Notes under the pieces: generated by a model
Database searches by the model: none
Told to the model about the DNA's origin: nothing
The model's input: only the letters and a program-made list of their open reading frames with translations
Assembly (NCBI RefSeq): GCF_963675455.1
Contig: NZ_OY776217.1
Span: 186,001 to 250,000, forward strand
From: Emcibacter sp.
GTDB taxonomy: Bacteria > Pseudomonadota > Alphaproteobacteria > Sphingomonadales > Emcibacteraceae
Direction of reading: 5' to 3'
Length of the DNA stretch: 64,000 bases
Made by a program: the position numbers and the translations under genes
In this document: piece by piece, positions 9,257-18,200 of the stretch
How positions within the stretch are numbered: the first letter of the stretch is position 1
How the letters are laid out: each line of letters opens with the position of its first letter

Positions 9257-10201
9257 ATGAAAATAAAACTAACTGATGAAAAATACAAACCCCAATTCGC
9301 AGGCCATGAGACCTTCGCCCTCCGGTATGGCTGGTTAAAGAAAGCATTTGATGAAGTTCAAAAAGCCGGTGATGAAGCACGTAAAGTTTTTACAGAAGAC
9401 AGTGCTATAGCCACGTTCGGTGTGGGGCGAAACATGGTCTCCGCCATACGTTTTTGGGCACACGCCTGTAACGTAATCCAAACAATAGATAACGAGACTA
9501 CCGTTTCCGATACAGGTCGATTGATTTTTGACGAAACCGGTTTTGACCCTTACTTAGAGAACCCCTCCTCCCTATGGTTATTGCATTGGCACCTTGCATC
9601 CGAACCTAAAAACACATCGATCCATTGGACGTTTAACTACTTTAATGAAAGCGCCTTTGAAAAAGACACACTGGCAAAAAGCATTCGCGAAGCAGCCAAC
9701 AGATTTTCCTGGAAAAGTCCCAACGAAAAAACATTAAACAGCGACTTGTTAGTATTGCTGAACACATACTCTCTCGATGTAACTGCCAAAAAGGGAAACA
9801 AAGAAGACAATCTTGGCTCCCCCCTAGCGGAGCTTGGTCTATTGAGAAGCAGCGGCGGTAACCGTGTACATCTTGGCTGGGGAGTAAAGCCAAGCCTCGG
9901 CATGGGGACATTCTTATATTCACTTTGTGATTTTTGGCAAAGTTACTCTGGGGCAAATACGCTGAATTTCCAAGCTATCCTACTCGAGCCGGGATCCCCG
10001 GGAAGAGTATTCTTAATGGACGAAAATGATCTCGCAGTACGTCTCATGGACATCGAGGAAGCCACTAGTGGCATTGTATCGTGGTCAGAGACAGCGGGCC
10101 TAAAGCAACTTATCAGAAAAGAACCCTTCTCAGATTCTCTAAAAGCGCAGTTTTTAGCTCTAGATTATCCGGAAAAATCAAACTGTATAGAGGCGGCATA
10201 A
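9257..10201 (+). CDS. sspB: SspB-type DUF4007 protein of DNA phosphorothioation
   Basis: A 314-residue DUF4007 protein. The N-terminal motif F-A-G-H-E-T-F-A-L-R-Y-G-W-L-K-K (residues about 12-28) is the family hallmark. DUF4007 proteins accompany PAPS-reductase-like DndC/SspD proteins, and SspB is reported as the nickase that opens the strand for single-strand sulfur modification. It is the first gene of sspBCD, one base before sspC, and divergent from sspA. No membrane segment or signal is present. The family is a firm call; the nicking role is taken from the described Ssp system and not read from a catalytic motif here. Confidence 0.82.
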   Translation: MKIKLTDEKYKPQFAGHETFALRYGWLKKAFDEVQKAGDEARKVFTEDSAIATFGVGRNMVSAIRFWAHACNVIQTIDNETTVSDTGRLIFDETGFDPYLENPSSLWLLHWHLASEPKNTSIHWTFNYFNESAFEKDTLAKSIREAANRFSWKSPNEKTLNSDLLVLLNTYSLDVTAKKGNKEDNLGSPLAELGLLRSSGGNRVHLGWGVKPSLGMGTFLYSLCDFWQSYSGANTLNFQAILLEPGSPGRVFLMDENDLAVRLMDIEEATSGIVSWSETAGLKQLIRKEPFSDSLKAQFLALDYPEKSNCIEAA

Positions 10202-10202
10202 C

Positions 10203-13200
10203 ATGAAATTAAACAAGAAAGTCTCAATTGCAGGGCGTTTCTTAAGGTCTGTTAGGGTCGACCAAGATAACAACACCTCTTCTCTTGAAAGCTATGTGTT
10301 CCCCCAATCCCTCCAAGAATTACTGCTCGGCATGGCGGAACAACAAGGTGAAACAGGACAAGGGGCCTACACTTGGACAGGACCTTATGGAAGCGGCAAA
10401 TCAAGTTTGGCCTTGGCTTTAACTTCTCTCCTTAGCGGCACAAATAAACAAAGAAAAAAAGCTGCAGAGCTAATTGGTCCAGAATTCGCTGAAAAGTTTT
10501 GGAAACAATTACCTCCCCAATCTAAGGGATGGCAATGTGTGTCGCTTATTGGCCAAAGAGGCGAACCTCATCAAGTGGTAGCCCAATCACTCAAGGAACA
10601 CAGTCTGCTGGAGAGTGAACAAGAGGTGGACGCATCAAGCGTCGTGCAAAACTTGCTCACTATAGCTCAATCATCACCTAAGAGTTCAGGCGGACTGGTT
10701 TTGATCATTGACGAAATGGGCAAATTTCTGGAAAGCGCGGCGCTTTCAAATGGTGACGTCTATTTTTTCCAACTTCTTGCAGAAGCTGCCTCACGAAGTA
10801 ATGGGCGGCTTATTGTTGTTGGAATTTTACATCAAGCTTTTCAAGAATACGCAAACCGCCTGGCGCGGGAAGCCCGCGATGAATGGTCAAAAATACAGGG
10901 TAGATATGTTGACTTGCCGGTCAATATATCTGGCGAAGAGCAGATAGAACTTATTAGTCGAGCTATTGAGTGCACGGAAAATCCGAAAAACTTTAAAGGA
11001 CTTTGCGAAAAAGTTGCAGAATACATCCGTAAGAATAGACCGGCATTTGGCCAATCCATGGGCAAAACATTGTCCAATTCTTGGCCTCTTAACCCAATCA
11101 CGACAACACTACTAGGCCCAATCTCCCGAAGGAGTTATGGACAGAACCAAAGAAGCATTTTTAGCTTTCTTGGCTCGTCTGAGGGCCTTGGCTTTCAGGA
11201 CTTCTTGAGACAAACGGACGCAGAAGAGAACAAAACTTTTACGCCCAGCAATCTTTGGGATTACTTAATTTTCAACCTAGAGTCTTCGATAGCCGTCTCG
11301 CCTGATAGCCACCATTTTTCCGCAGCAAAAGATGCTATCTTCCGGTGTCAAAAAACTAACGGCAATCCTTTAGAAAGTGAAATCATCAAAACAATTGCCC
11401 TACTGGAGCTATCTCAACAACAGACCGGACTAGGTGCCGACCTTGAGGTACTGCAATTTTGTTTGCCGCATGCCTCACTAAAATCCATTAAAGAAGCCCT
11501 CGAATCCTTAGAGCAACAGTCAATTGTCATCTTTAAGAAATTTAGAGATGTTTATGCCTTATTCGAAGGAAGTGACTTCGATATTGAAGATGCTCTAAAT
11601 CGGGCATATCACGAAGTTTCTGCTGTTGACTTATCTTCAGTAACCGAAGCCTTGGCAATCTCCTCTCTAAGCGCAAAACGGCACTATCATGAAACTGGTG
11701 CATTGCGCTGGTGCGAGTTGAAGGTCGTCCCCGTAAACCAACTCGAACAAACAACGAAATCATTTATGAAGAAAAGTGCGGCCTTCGGATTGTTTGTTCT
11801 TGCTCTTCCAACAGAAAACGAAAACAGCTTGGATATCTCGAAAGCACTTAGCACCGCAAACAAAGCGGCTAAGAGCTTTGACTTAGTTGCTGCAGTACCA
11901 CAAGACATCAAGAACTTGCTTGCCCTTGCTAAAGACAGAACTGCCCTATCACACATCATGAAAAATGATAGAGCTATCCAGAGAGACAAAATTGCCCGAA
12001 GAGAAGTTCGTGACCGCTTGGAGGCCATTTCAGGTCAAATTGAACAAGAGGTATGGAAGCTTTTCAACGATGCCGAATGGCACATCGGTGGCCAAAAGAA
12101 AAGACAGCTGACCTGGACGGCTTTAAATAGTCTTACTTCAGAGCTAGCTGACAAGAGATTTCACAAATCTCCAAAACTGCATAATGAATTGCTCAATCGG
12201 ATAAAACCTTCCGGTACAGCTAACGGCGCACTTAAGGCCCTCCTTCATCATATGATTTTGGACGAGGGTAAAGAAGGCCTGGGCATTGAAAAATACCCGG
12301 CTCATAAAGGCCTCTTTGTATCCCTCATTGAGCACAACAACCTTTACCAGTTCGTTGATAATGATTGGCGTCTGGTGCCACCATCCAAAAACGACAAAGC
12401 TAATCTATTTCCACTTTGGGAAGCCACTCGCCAGTTTATGGCTGAAAACAGCCACAAGAGTGTCAACCTCGAGGAATTGTATAATCTCTGGAGAAATGCC
12501 CCGTTCGGTGTGAAAGACGGCATCTTGCCACTGCTAGCGGTACTATTCATGATAACAGAACACTCAAGCCTGGCTTATTATCGAGAAAAAATCTTCCTCT
12601 CCCAAATTACTGATGTGGATATCGATTATCTGCTGAAAGCCCCAGATGTCATTCAAATCCGTTGGATGGATATGAGTGACATGGCCAGAACATTGCTCGC
12701 CAATATGGCTAATACAGCTGCAGAGCTCACCGGCGAACCAGTTCTCAATCTAGAGCCCCTTGATGTTGGACGAGCACTGATACAAGCCTATGAAAATGCG
12801 GCACCTTGGGTAAAGAGAACATCGCGACTATCCAAAAACGCCGTGGCCATCCGTAATCTGTTTAAGCGTTCGAATGACCCCAACAAATTTATCTTTGATG
12901 ATATCCCAGGGCTTTATGCTGAACAAACTGATGTTTCAACCGTTGAAGGCATTGAGTTCGTATCGGAACAAATCAAAGAAGGCCTAGAGGAAATCTTAGC
13001 GGCATACGAGGTTATGCTTTCAGGTTTGCGCACGCAAGTTCTGGCTGAACTTCAGGTCCATAGTCGGTCACCTCAGGCTTACAAAGACCTCAATGAAAGA
13101 GCGGAAAACATCAAAGGCATTTCTGGCAACTTACGCTTAGAAGCTTTTGTCAATCGTCTAACGATGCTTGACGACAGTCTGGATCAAATGGAAAGTCTGG

Positions 13201-13583
13201 CAGGCCTAGCCATCAATAAACCATCCAAAAACTGGATTGATAGTGATCTAGACAGAGCCGCCGTTGAACTTATGCAGCTCGCTCAAGATTTCAATAAACA
13301 TGAAACTGTTGCACGAGTGAAGGGGCGTAAAGACAAGCGAGACGCCATGGCTATCGTTGTTGGAATGGACGGCCGGCCGAAACCATTGCTGCGTGAATTT
13401 GATATTCTAGAGGGGGATCGCTCAGCTGTAACCGCTCTAGCAAAGGATATAAAAAATCTACTCGAAACACGCGCACAGCAAGCGGATTCAAATCTATTGC
13501 TGGCTGCACTTGCAACCGCTAGCGCCATGATCATAAATGAAAATGGTACGGAAGAAGAAAACCAGGAGCAAAATCGTGCCTGA
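10203..13583 (+). CDS. sspC: SspC-type large P-loop ATPase
   Basis: A 1126-residue cytoplasmic ATPase. Walker A is G-P-Y-G-S-G-K-S at 60-67 and Walker B is L-I-I-D-E at 167-171, followed by M-G-K-F. The remaining roughly 900 residues are mostly helical with no motif I can name, and could be a DNA- or partner-binding scaffold. The start follows the sspB stop by one base; the stop overlaps the GTG start of sspD by 8 bp. In Ssp systems SspC is the ATPase needed for phosphorothioate insertion. Position and size support that identity better than the sequence alone. Confidence 0.8.
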   Translation: MKLNKKVSIAGRFLRSVRVDQDNNTSSLESYVFPQSLQELLLGMAEQQGETGQGAYTWTGPYGSGKSSLALALTSLLSGTNKQRKKAAELIGPEFAEKFWKQLPPQSKGWQCVSLIGQRGEPHQVVAQSLKEHSLLESEQEVDASSVVQNLLTIAQSSPKSSGGLVLIIDEMGKFLESAALSNGDVYFFQLLAEAASRSNGRLIVVGILHQAFQEYANRLAREARDEWSKIQGRYVDLPVNISGEEQIELISRAIECTENPKNFKGLCEKVAEYIRKNRPAFGQSMGKTLSNSWPLNPITTTLLGPISRRSYGQNQRSIFSFLGSSEGLGFQDFLRQTDAEENKTFTPSNLWDYLIFNLESSIAVSPDSHHFSAAKDAIFRCQKTNGNPLESEIIKTIALLELSQQQTGLGADLEVLQFCLPHASLKSIKEALESLEQQSIVIFKKFRDVYALFEGSDFDIEDALNRAYHEVSAVDLSSVTEALAISSLSAKRHYHETGALRWCELKVVPVNQLEQTTKSFMKKSAAFGLFVLALPTENENSLDISKALSTANKAAKSFDLVAAVPQDIKNLLALAKDRTALSHIMKNDRAIQRDKIARREVRDRLEAISGQIEQEVWKLFNDAEWHIGGQKKRQLTWTALNSLTSELADKRFHKSPKLHNELLNRIKPSGTANGALKALLHHMILDEGKEGLGIEKYPAHKGLFVSLIEHNNLYQFVDNDWRLVPPSKNDKANLFPLWEATRQFMAENSHKSVNLEELYNLWRNAPFGVKDGILPLLAVLFMITEHSSLAYYREKIFLSQITDVDIDYLLKAPDVIQIRWMDMSDMARTLLANMANTAAELTGEPVLNLEPLDVGRALIQAYENAAPWVKRTSRLSKNAVAIRNLFKRSNDPNKFIFDDIPGLYAEQTDVSTVEGIEFVSEQIKEGLEEILAAYEVMLSGLRTQVLAELQVHSRSPQAYKDLNERAENIKGISGNLRLEAFVNRLTMLDDSLDQMESLAGLAINKPSKNWIDSDLDRAAVELMQLAQDFNKHETVARVKGRKDKRDAMAIVVGMDGRPKPLLREFDILEGDRSAVTALAKDIKNLLETRAQQADSNLLLAALATASAMIINENGTEEENQEQNRA

Positions 13584-14418
13584 AGAAAAAATTAAACACG
13601 TTTTGGGAATCTCAGGCGGCAAGGACAGTGCAGCATTGGCGATTTTTATGAGCCAAAACTTTCCAGAACTGGATATTGAATACTTCTTTACCGATACCGG
13701 AGAGGAACTTGAAGAGGTCTATTCATACCTCAATATGCTCGAAGGGTTCCTCGGCAAACAAATCACCAACCTAAACCCAAACAGGGATTTCAAATTCTGG
13801 CTGACTCAATATAAAAATTTTTTGCCCTCCGCCCAAACACGCTGGTGCACAAAAATGCTAAAACTCAAACCCTTTGAAAGTTGGGTAAAAACCGAGTTCT
13901 TAGATAAGGGCTACACTGTCTATAGCTACGTTGCCATTCGAGCCGATGAAGAGTATCGGGAAGGATACTCATCAAAAAATGACAATCTAATCGTAAAACT
14001 CCCGTTCAGAGAGGCAGGTATCGACAAACCAGGTGTTCTCGAAATCCTCGAAAACTCTGGGCTCGGACTGCCGGCCTACTATGAGTGGCGCTCACGTAGC
14101 GGATGTACCTTCTGCTTCTTTCAAAGGAAGATTGAGTGGGTTGGATTGATGGAACGACATCCGGAAGCCTTTGAGGCAGCCAAGGCATTAGAGAAAGACG
14201 CCCTCGAACACGGCTCCCCTTTTACATGGAGTGCAGGAGAATCCTTGGAAGAACTGTCTAGACCAGATCGAGTTGAAGAAATTAAGGTTGACCATCAATC
14301 AAGACTGGAACGAGCAAAAGCGCGGCAAGTTATTGACCCTCTCAGACCTGAGACAAGCCCCATAGATATTGATGATTTATATGGACAGCAGAAAGCTTGT
14401 CTAGCGTGCCATAAGTAG
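13576..14418 (+). CDS. sspD: SspD-type PAPS-reductase-like ATP pyrophosphatase (DndC-like)
   Basis: A 280-residue PP-loop protein that would activate the DNA backbone or carry sulfur for phosphorothioation. The PP-loop S-G-G-K-D-S is at residues 13-18. Cysteines in R-W-C-T, G-C-T-F-C-F-F and the C-terminal C-L-A-C-H resemble the iron-sulfur ligands of DndC-like proteins. I chose the GTG at 13576 because AGGAG sits 7 bases upstream and gives a coupled GTGCCTGA overlap with sspC; ATGs at 13537 and 13543 lack a ribosome site. An ordinary CysH reductase is unlikely beside sspBC. Confidence 0.85.
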   Translation: MPEEKIKHVLGISGGKDSAALAIFMSQNFPELDIEYFFTDTGEELEEVYSYLNMLEGFLGKQITNLNPNRDFKFWLTQYKNFLPSAQTRWCTKMLKLKPFESWVKTEFLDKGYTVYSYVAIRADEEYREGYSSKNDNLIVKLPFREAGIDKPGVLEILENSGLGLPAYYEWRSRSGCTFCFFQRKIEWVGLMERHPEAFEAAKALEKDALEHGSPFTWSAGESLEELSRPDRVEEIKVDHQSRLERAKARQVIDPLRPETSPIDIDDLYGQQKACLACHK

Positions 14419-14427
14419 GAGCGAAGA

Positions 14428-14889
14428 ATGCTCGATGAAAAATTTGAAAAGGATAAAATCTGTTACGAACAGAATTATGCCCAATTCAGAAACTTGAATA
14501 ATATTATGTGGCAGGTGCCAATAATTGCGATGACACTAACTGGGGGAGCTTGGTACGCAGTAGCAAATTTAAAGGAAAATATTTCCATACAAATCATACT
14601 GCTGTTGCTGGCTTCAGCTGGAAATTTTGGACTGATTGCGATCATCTATCGAATACGTTTCGTTATTGAAAAATACTTAGTCGCTCTCAAAAACTTCCAT
14701 CCCGAAGGGTTTGTAACTGCAAATGGAAATACATTCTGCACAAGCTCCAAGACCGTGGCGAAAACTTTTTCGGTTCTCATGTCTCTTGCCGCCATTAGCT
14801 CGCTAGTTGCTATCGGAATGTTAACTTTTGAACACACTAACAAAGATAATAACCATGATAAAAAAATAATTATTCTCCAGGACCGATAG
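14428..14889 (+). CDS. Three-helix membrane protein in the sspBCD operon
   Basis: A 153-residue protein of unknown family. Hydrophobic helices at about 25-47, 53-77 and 111-133 suggest an inner-membrane protein with short charged termini. An AGGAG lies 6 bases before the ATG, and only 9 bp separate it from sspD, so it is very likely cotranscribed. Its stop is immediately followed by the ATG of the methyltransferase gene. Small helical membrane proteins often serve as effectors in phage-defence operons, but nothing in this sequence proves such a role. Confidence 0.7.
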   Translation: MLDEKFEKDKICYEQNYAQFRNLNNIMWQVPIIAMTLTGGAWYAVANLKENISIQIILLLLASAGNFGLIAIIYRIRFVIEKYLVALKNFHPEGFVTANGNTFCTSSKTVAKTFSVLMSLAAISSLVAIGMLTFEHTNKDNNHDKKIIILQDR

Positions 14890-15474
14890 ATGTTTGAAAA
14901 GCGGTTCGAAGAATATGAAAAACTCAATTTTGAAGATGTGCATTCATCAATTCTCCCTTATTTAGCACAACTATCAGGCACGATAGTCGACATTGGGTCA
15001 GGATCTGGAAGAGATGCGGCTGGCTTAGCAGAAATGGGATTTAACGTTATTGCTATAGAGCCTTCTCATAAACTGTTAGAGCAAGCCAAATCTCGCCATC
15101 AGAGTCCAAATATTAAATGGCTGCACGGTGCGTTGCCTAATATACCGAATAGCCTCAAAAACACATCAAACGACGCAGTATTGTTGAGCGCTGTGTGGAC
15201 ATATATACGGCCCGATCAACGTGGAGAGGCAATGCTTTCTATGAGTGGCATGTTGAAAGAAGGTGGATACTTATTCTTAAGTTACCGAAATAAAATCTCC
15301 TCAGACTGCGATCAGTTTTATGAAGCCACCATAGAAGAGACAAGCAGATGCGCACTAGCCGCAAACTTGCATTTCGTGAAAAGCTTTGAGGAATATGATC
15401 ACATGAAAAGAGATAACATCTACTGGAATGTTCTCGTATACGTTAAACAAATAAGTGCTAAACCTAACCTGTAA
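14890..15474 (+). CDS. Class I SAM-dependent methyltransferase in the sspBCD operon
   Basis: A 194-residue Rossmann-fold methyltransferase. Motif I is D-I-G-S-G-S-G-R-D-A-A (residues about 34-44), followed by the acidic motif II position in A-I-E-P-S (about 56-60), then a motif IV-like segment near V-L-L-S-A-V-W. It lacks the D/N-P-P-Y/F motif of amino DNA methyltransferases, so a small-molecule or protein substrate is more likely than DNA adenine or cytosine. It starts directly after the membrane-protein stop, the last gene of the probable operon. Its substrate is unknown. Confidence 0.72.
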   Translation: MFEKRFEEYEKLNFEDVHSSILPYLAQLSGTIVDIGSGSGRDAAGLAEMGFNVIAIEPSHKLLEQAKSRHQSPNIKWLHGALPNIPNSLKNTSNDAVLLSAVWTYIRPDQRGEAMLSMSGMLKEGGYLFLSYRNKISSDCDQFYEATIEETSRCALAANLHFVKSFEEYDHMKRDNIYWNVLVYVKQISAKPNL

Positions 15475-15894
15475 ATTTCATTCGCCACTGTATATCCAGG
15501 CCCCACCAGATAATATCTAGTTAAAGCTGTTCCGCATTACACGATGCTCACCGAATAACGAGAGCATTCCTCCTATTACAAAACAATACAGCTGGAAATT
15601 AAAAGCTTTCATGATGAAATGCAGCGCATATTTGTGGTGTGTATGTGCTGTTAATTCAATAATCGCTTTTCCTAGTCTTTCGAGCTTATGCCGGAACCCA
15701 TCGTCCCTCAAGGGACCGGGTTGTTCGGTCCCCTCACTGTCCGCACCACACCCTTGATCTCCTCCTGAACCCGGCGGGGATCTGGGGAAACAGCCACCAG
15801 GACTGTTTCCCCACCATCTTCAATGGTCCCCCTTCGCCCCTCGAAAGGTAAAGCGCAGTCCATTGGGGATTGTGTTCTTTCAGGAGTGAAGACC
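15475..15894 (+). promoter_or_regulatory. Structured leader upstream of the ArdC-like gene
   Basis: No convincing gene lies in this 420-bp gap. From about 15705 on it is full of inverted repeats. GTCCC-TCAA-GGGAC and the overlapping GGGACC / GGTCCC pair (about 15705-15733) share a central strand and cannot form together. A perfect 10-bp stem, GGGGAAACAG with CTGTTTCCCC, lies at 15784-15812 with a 9-base loop. An ACCAT / ATGGT hairpin follows, and CAATGG can pair with CCATTG nearer the start. There is no T-tract, so this looks more like a folded 5' leader than a plain terminator. Function is inferred. Confidence 0.45.
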
Positions 15895-16824
15895 ATGACC
15901 AACATTGATATCTATCAGACCGTCACCGACAGAATTGTGGAAGCCTTGGAACAAGGCAGCATCAGCTGCAGTTTGCCCTGGAACAGCGGCCTGTCCCTGC
16001 CCGTGAATGCCCATACCGGAAACTACTATCAGGGGATCAATATTCTCAACCTATGGGCCGAAGCCTATCTGAGGGGTTTCAGTTCTCCCTGCTGGGGCAC
16101 CTTCAAGCAATGGAAACAACAGGGCGCCAAGATCAAGAAAGGCAGCAAATCTTCCTTTGTAATTTTCTATAAAGCCTTTGAACGGGAAGAAGACAAAATG
16201 ATCAACGGGGAAGCCGTTTCCGGGGAGACGGAACTTGTCACCCGGCATTTTGCCCGGGCCAGTCGGGTCTTTAATGCCGACCAGGTGGAGGACTGGGACG
16301 GAGCGGAAAGCAAACAATATCCGGAAGAAGAAAATACGCCCTGCCCGGTGACTGACATGGAGGGAGTTGAGCAGTTCATTGCCGGCACAGGAGCGCATAT
16401 TTCTCATGGCGGAAACAGAGCCTATTACTCCCCTACCCTGGATCGGATCTTTGTTCCATCTCGAGACCTCTTTACAGAAACGGAATACAGCAGCGCCACG
16501 GAAGGATATTACAGCACAATCCTGCATGAGCTCACCCATTGGAGCGGCGCAGAGCATCGCCTGAACCGGGACAAGGGAGAGAAGTTCGGAGATCAGAAAT
16601 ATGCGTTTGAAGAACTTATTGCAGAGCTGGGGGCAGCTTTCCTGTGCAGCAGACTATCTGTCACACATCAGCCAAGGCTGGATCATGTCGCCTACATTCA
16701 GTCTTGGTTGAAAGCCCTCAGAAACGACAAGAAGGCCGTTTTCAGAGCCGCAAAGGAAGCCCAAAAAGCTGTCGATTATCTGCACCAGTTGCAGCCGGAG
16801 GCCACCGCAGAGCAGCCTTCGTAG
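15895..16824 (+). CDS. ArdC-family protein: ssDNA-binding-like N-terminus and zincin domain
   Basis: A 309-residue protein typical of ArdC/DUF1738 antirestriction-type proteins. The N-terminal part (I-Y-Q-T-V-T-D-R-I-V-E-A-L, then P-W and Y-Y-Q-G-I-N-I-L) matches the ArdC N-terminal domain. The C-terminal half holds a metallopeptidase motif H-E-L-T-H-W with a further glutamate in E-E-L-I-A-E-L. I chose the ATG at 15895, where CAGGAG lies 8 bases upstream, over an earlier in-frame ATG at 15823. ArdC proteins from plasmids protect entering DNA from host restriction, which fits transfer of this element. It stands alone behind a structured leader. Confidence 0.8.
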   Translation: MTNIDIYQTVTDRIVEALEQGSISCSLPWNSGLSLPVNAHTGNYYQGINILNLWAEAYLRGFSSPCWGTFKQWKQQGAKIKKGSKSSFVIFYKAFEREEDKMINGEAVSGETELVTRHFARASRVFNADQVEDWDGAESKQYPEEENTPCPVTDMEGVEQFIAGTGAHISHGGNRAYYSPTLDRIFVPSRDLFTETEYSSATEGYYSTILHELTHWSGAEHRLNRDKGEKFGDQKYAFEELIAELGAAFLCSRLSVTHQPRLDHVAYIQSWLKALRNDKKAVFRAAKEAQKAVDYLHQLQPEATAEQPS

Positions 16825-16841
16825 AGAGAGATCAGTCGAAA

Positions 16842-17537
16842 TTACTCCGCCCCGCGTTCCGCGGGGCTTCTTGCTGAAAGCCTATGGCGGATATCCCATA
16901 GCACACTGACCGTCTGATAGTGTTTCAGGACATCATTAGTAATCCAGTTTCTTCTTGATTTCCCGTCGTCAGGTACTTTGCACATACCCGATTGAACCAC
17001 CGGTGTGAAAATCCCCATCCTGGAAAGAAATGCATTTTCCTCCGTGATTTCGTTCACATGATCCAAAACCCTACTTTCCAGATCAACCTCGGCCCCATTC
17101 GGAAAAAGAACATGAAGGCTGACCAGCGGGAGAATACCAAAAGGAGCTGTGAATTCGAACAAGCTCATTACCTTGGAAAGAGTGTCTCTCAACTGCCTTT
17201 CACCGGGGCCATAAAGACAAACGAACAACCAGGTCGGTAGATTGTTTTTCTCGTACAGAACGCTTCCGAACTTGCGACTTCTTAGATCATCCCAGTCGGC
17301 GGTTGTTTTTCCAAACTCAATTCCTGCCCGACCTATAAATGTTCGGACGATATCCTCCCCAGTTTGAAACGACCTGATATCGCCGGAAGGAAAGGTCCAT
17401 TCAGTCAAGGCATACTGAAATGAAGGCGACAGGTTGATACTCGCCTCTTCTGGACTGCATGACTGTTTCGGCTCAACTGCATGATTAAATGCAGCATGGC
17501 ACAAATGCTCTTCGATAATTTCAAGATTGTTTTTCAC
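16842..17537 (-). CDS. Hypothetical protein, 231 residues
   Basis: No family recognised. The product is a soluble acidic protein without a signal peptide or membrane helix. Its middle (W-L-F-V-C-L-Y-G-P-G-E-R near residue 103, then F-G-I-L-P-L-V-S-L-H-V-L-F-P) looks like an alpha/beta fold with several beta strands, and there is no obvious catalytic motif. It converges on the ArdC-like gene with an 18-bp gap. Composition is intermediate and the long clean frame supports a real gene. Confidence 0.55.
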   Translation of the reverse strand: MKNNLEIIEEHLCHAAFNHAVEPKQSCSPEEASINLSPSFQYALTEWTFPSGDIRSFQTGEDIVRTFIGRAGIEFGKTTADWDDLRSRKFGSVLYEKNNLPTWLFVCLYGPGERQLRDTLSKVMSLFEFTAPFGILPLVSLHVLFPNGAEVDLESRVLDHVNEITEENAFLSRMGIFTPVVQSGMCKVPDDGKSRRNWITNDVLKHYQTVSVLWDIRHRLSARSPAERGAE

Positions 17538-18200
17538 TGAGCCCCCTTAAAATAACTTTCCGAAAATACGGCAGAATAAAAATTTGGGCAAGTGAGCAGC
17601 TCCGCCAGGCGCACTGTGAGAAGCGACACAGCTGTTAGTGACCAAATCACCCGCAACCAACAAAAGGGCTTTCATGTAATCTGGTTGCGGGGCATGGGGT
17701 GTCATGGCGCGGGGCGTGAGGAAGGCCCAGATTTCCTGGGATTATTGAAAGGTAGGGGGCGTGGAGAGAGGGGCGCTGAAGCAAGATAAAAGTAGCTATA
17801 GCCCGGTAGTGATATCATCTTAATCTATAAGGATTTTTTACGGGGCGTGAGGGATATTTTAGGCTTTTTTAAGAGGCGTGACCTCTCCAGGGGTTTTACA
17901 CGCTATGACGGTTGTTTTAGCCAAACCAAATGGCTACTTAAAAACTGAGATGAATGTGGGCCTCCACAATTATTCGCTTGGGGGGATCGAACTTAAAGTG
18001 GAGACCCGGCAGCTGTTTAAGCTACGGCTCTATGATAGCATAGATTGCTATTTGTACAGAGAATATATTATCGTGATTTGGATTTTTGCATTCATGTTGG
18101 ATTGGTCACGTAAAGGCTATAGCAGTTGAACCTAGCAGGTGCCTCCGGAGTGAGATTAAAACACACATGATAATGCTTCAATTACTTTGGGACTTTCAAA
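17538..18200. repeat. Non-coding gap with an inverted repeat and four GGGGCGTGA-like motifs
   Basis: I see no gene I would defend in these 663 bp; short frames at 17592 and 17878 lack ribosome sites and family features. A perfect 10-bp inverted repeat, CCCGCAACCA with TGGTTGCGGG, spans about 17650-17692. Downstream are four related G-rich motifs on the same strand: GGGGCGTGAG (17711), GGGGCGTGGAG (17756), GGGGCGTGAGG (17842) and GAGGCGTGAC (17873). The last can fold with the following CCTCT. This may be a recombination or replication site of the element, or a protein-binding array. Confidence 0.4.

Noticed and set aside
17592..17789. 65-residue rightward ORF
   Set aside because: No ribosome site, biased Arg/Gly composition from the G-rich repeats, no family features.
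17878..18129. 83-residue rightward ORF
   Set aside because: Starts at GTG without a ribosome site in a repeat-rich gap. Not convincing, although a hydrophobic C-terminal stretch is present.
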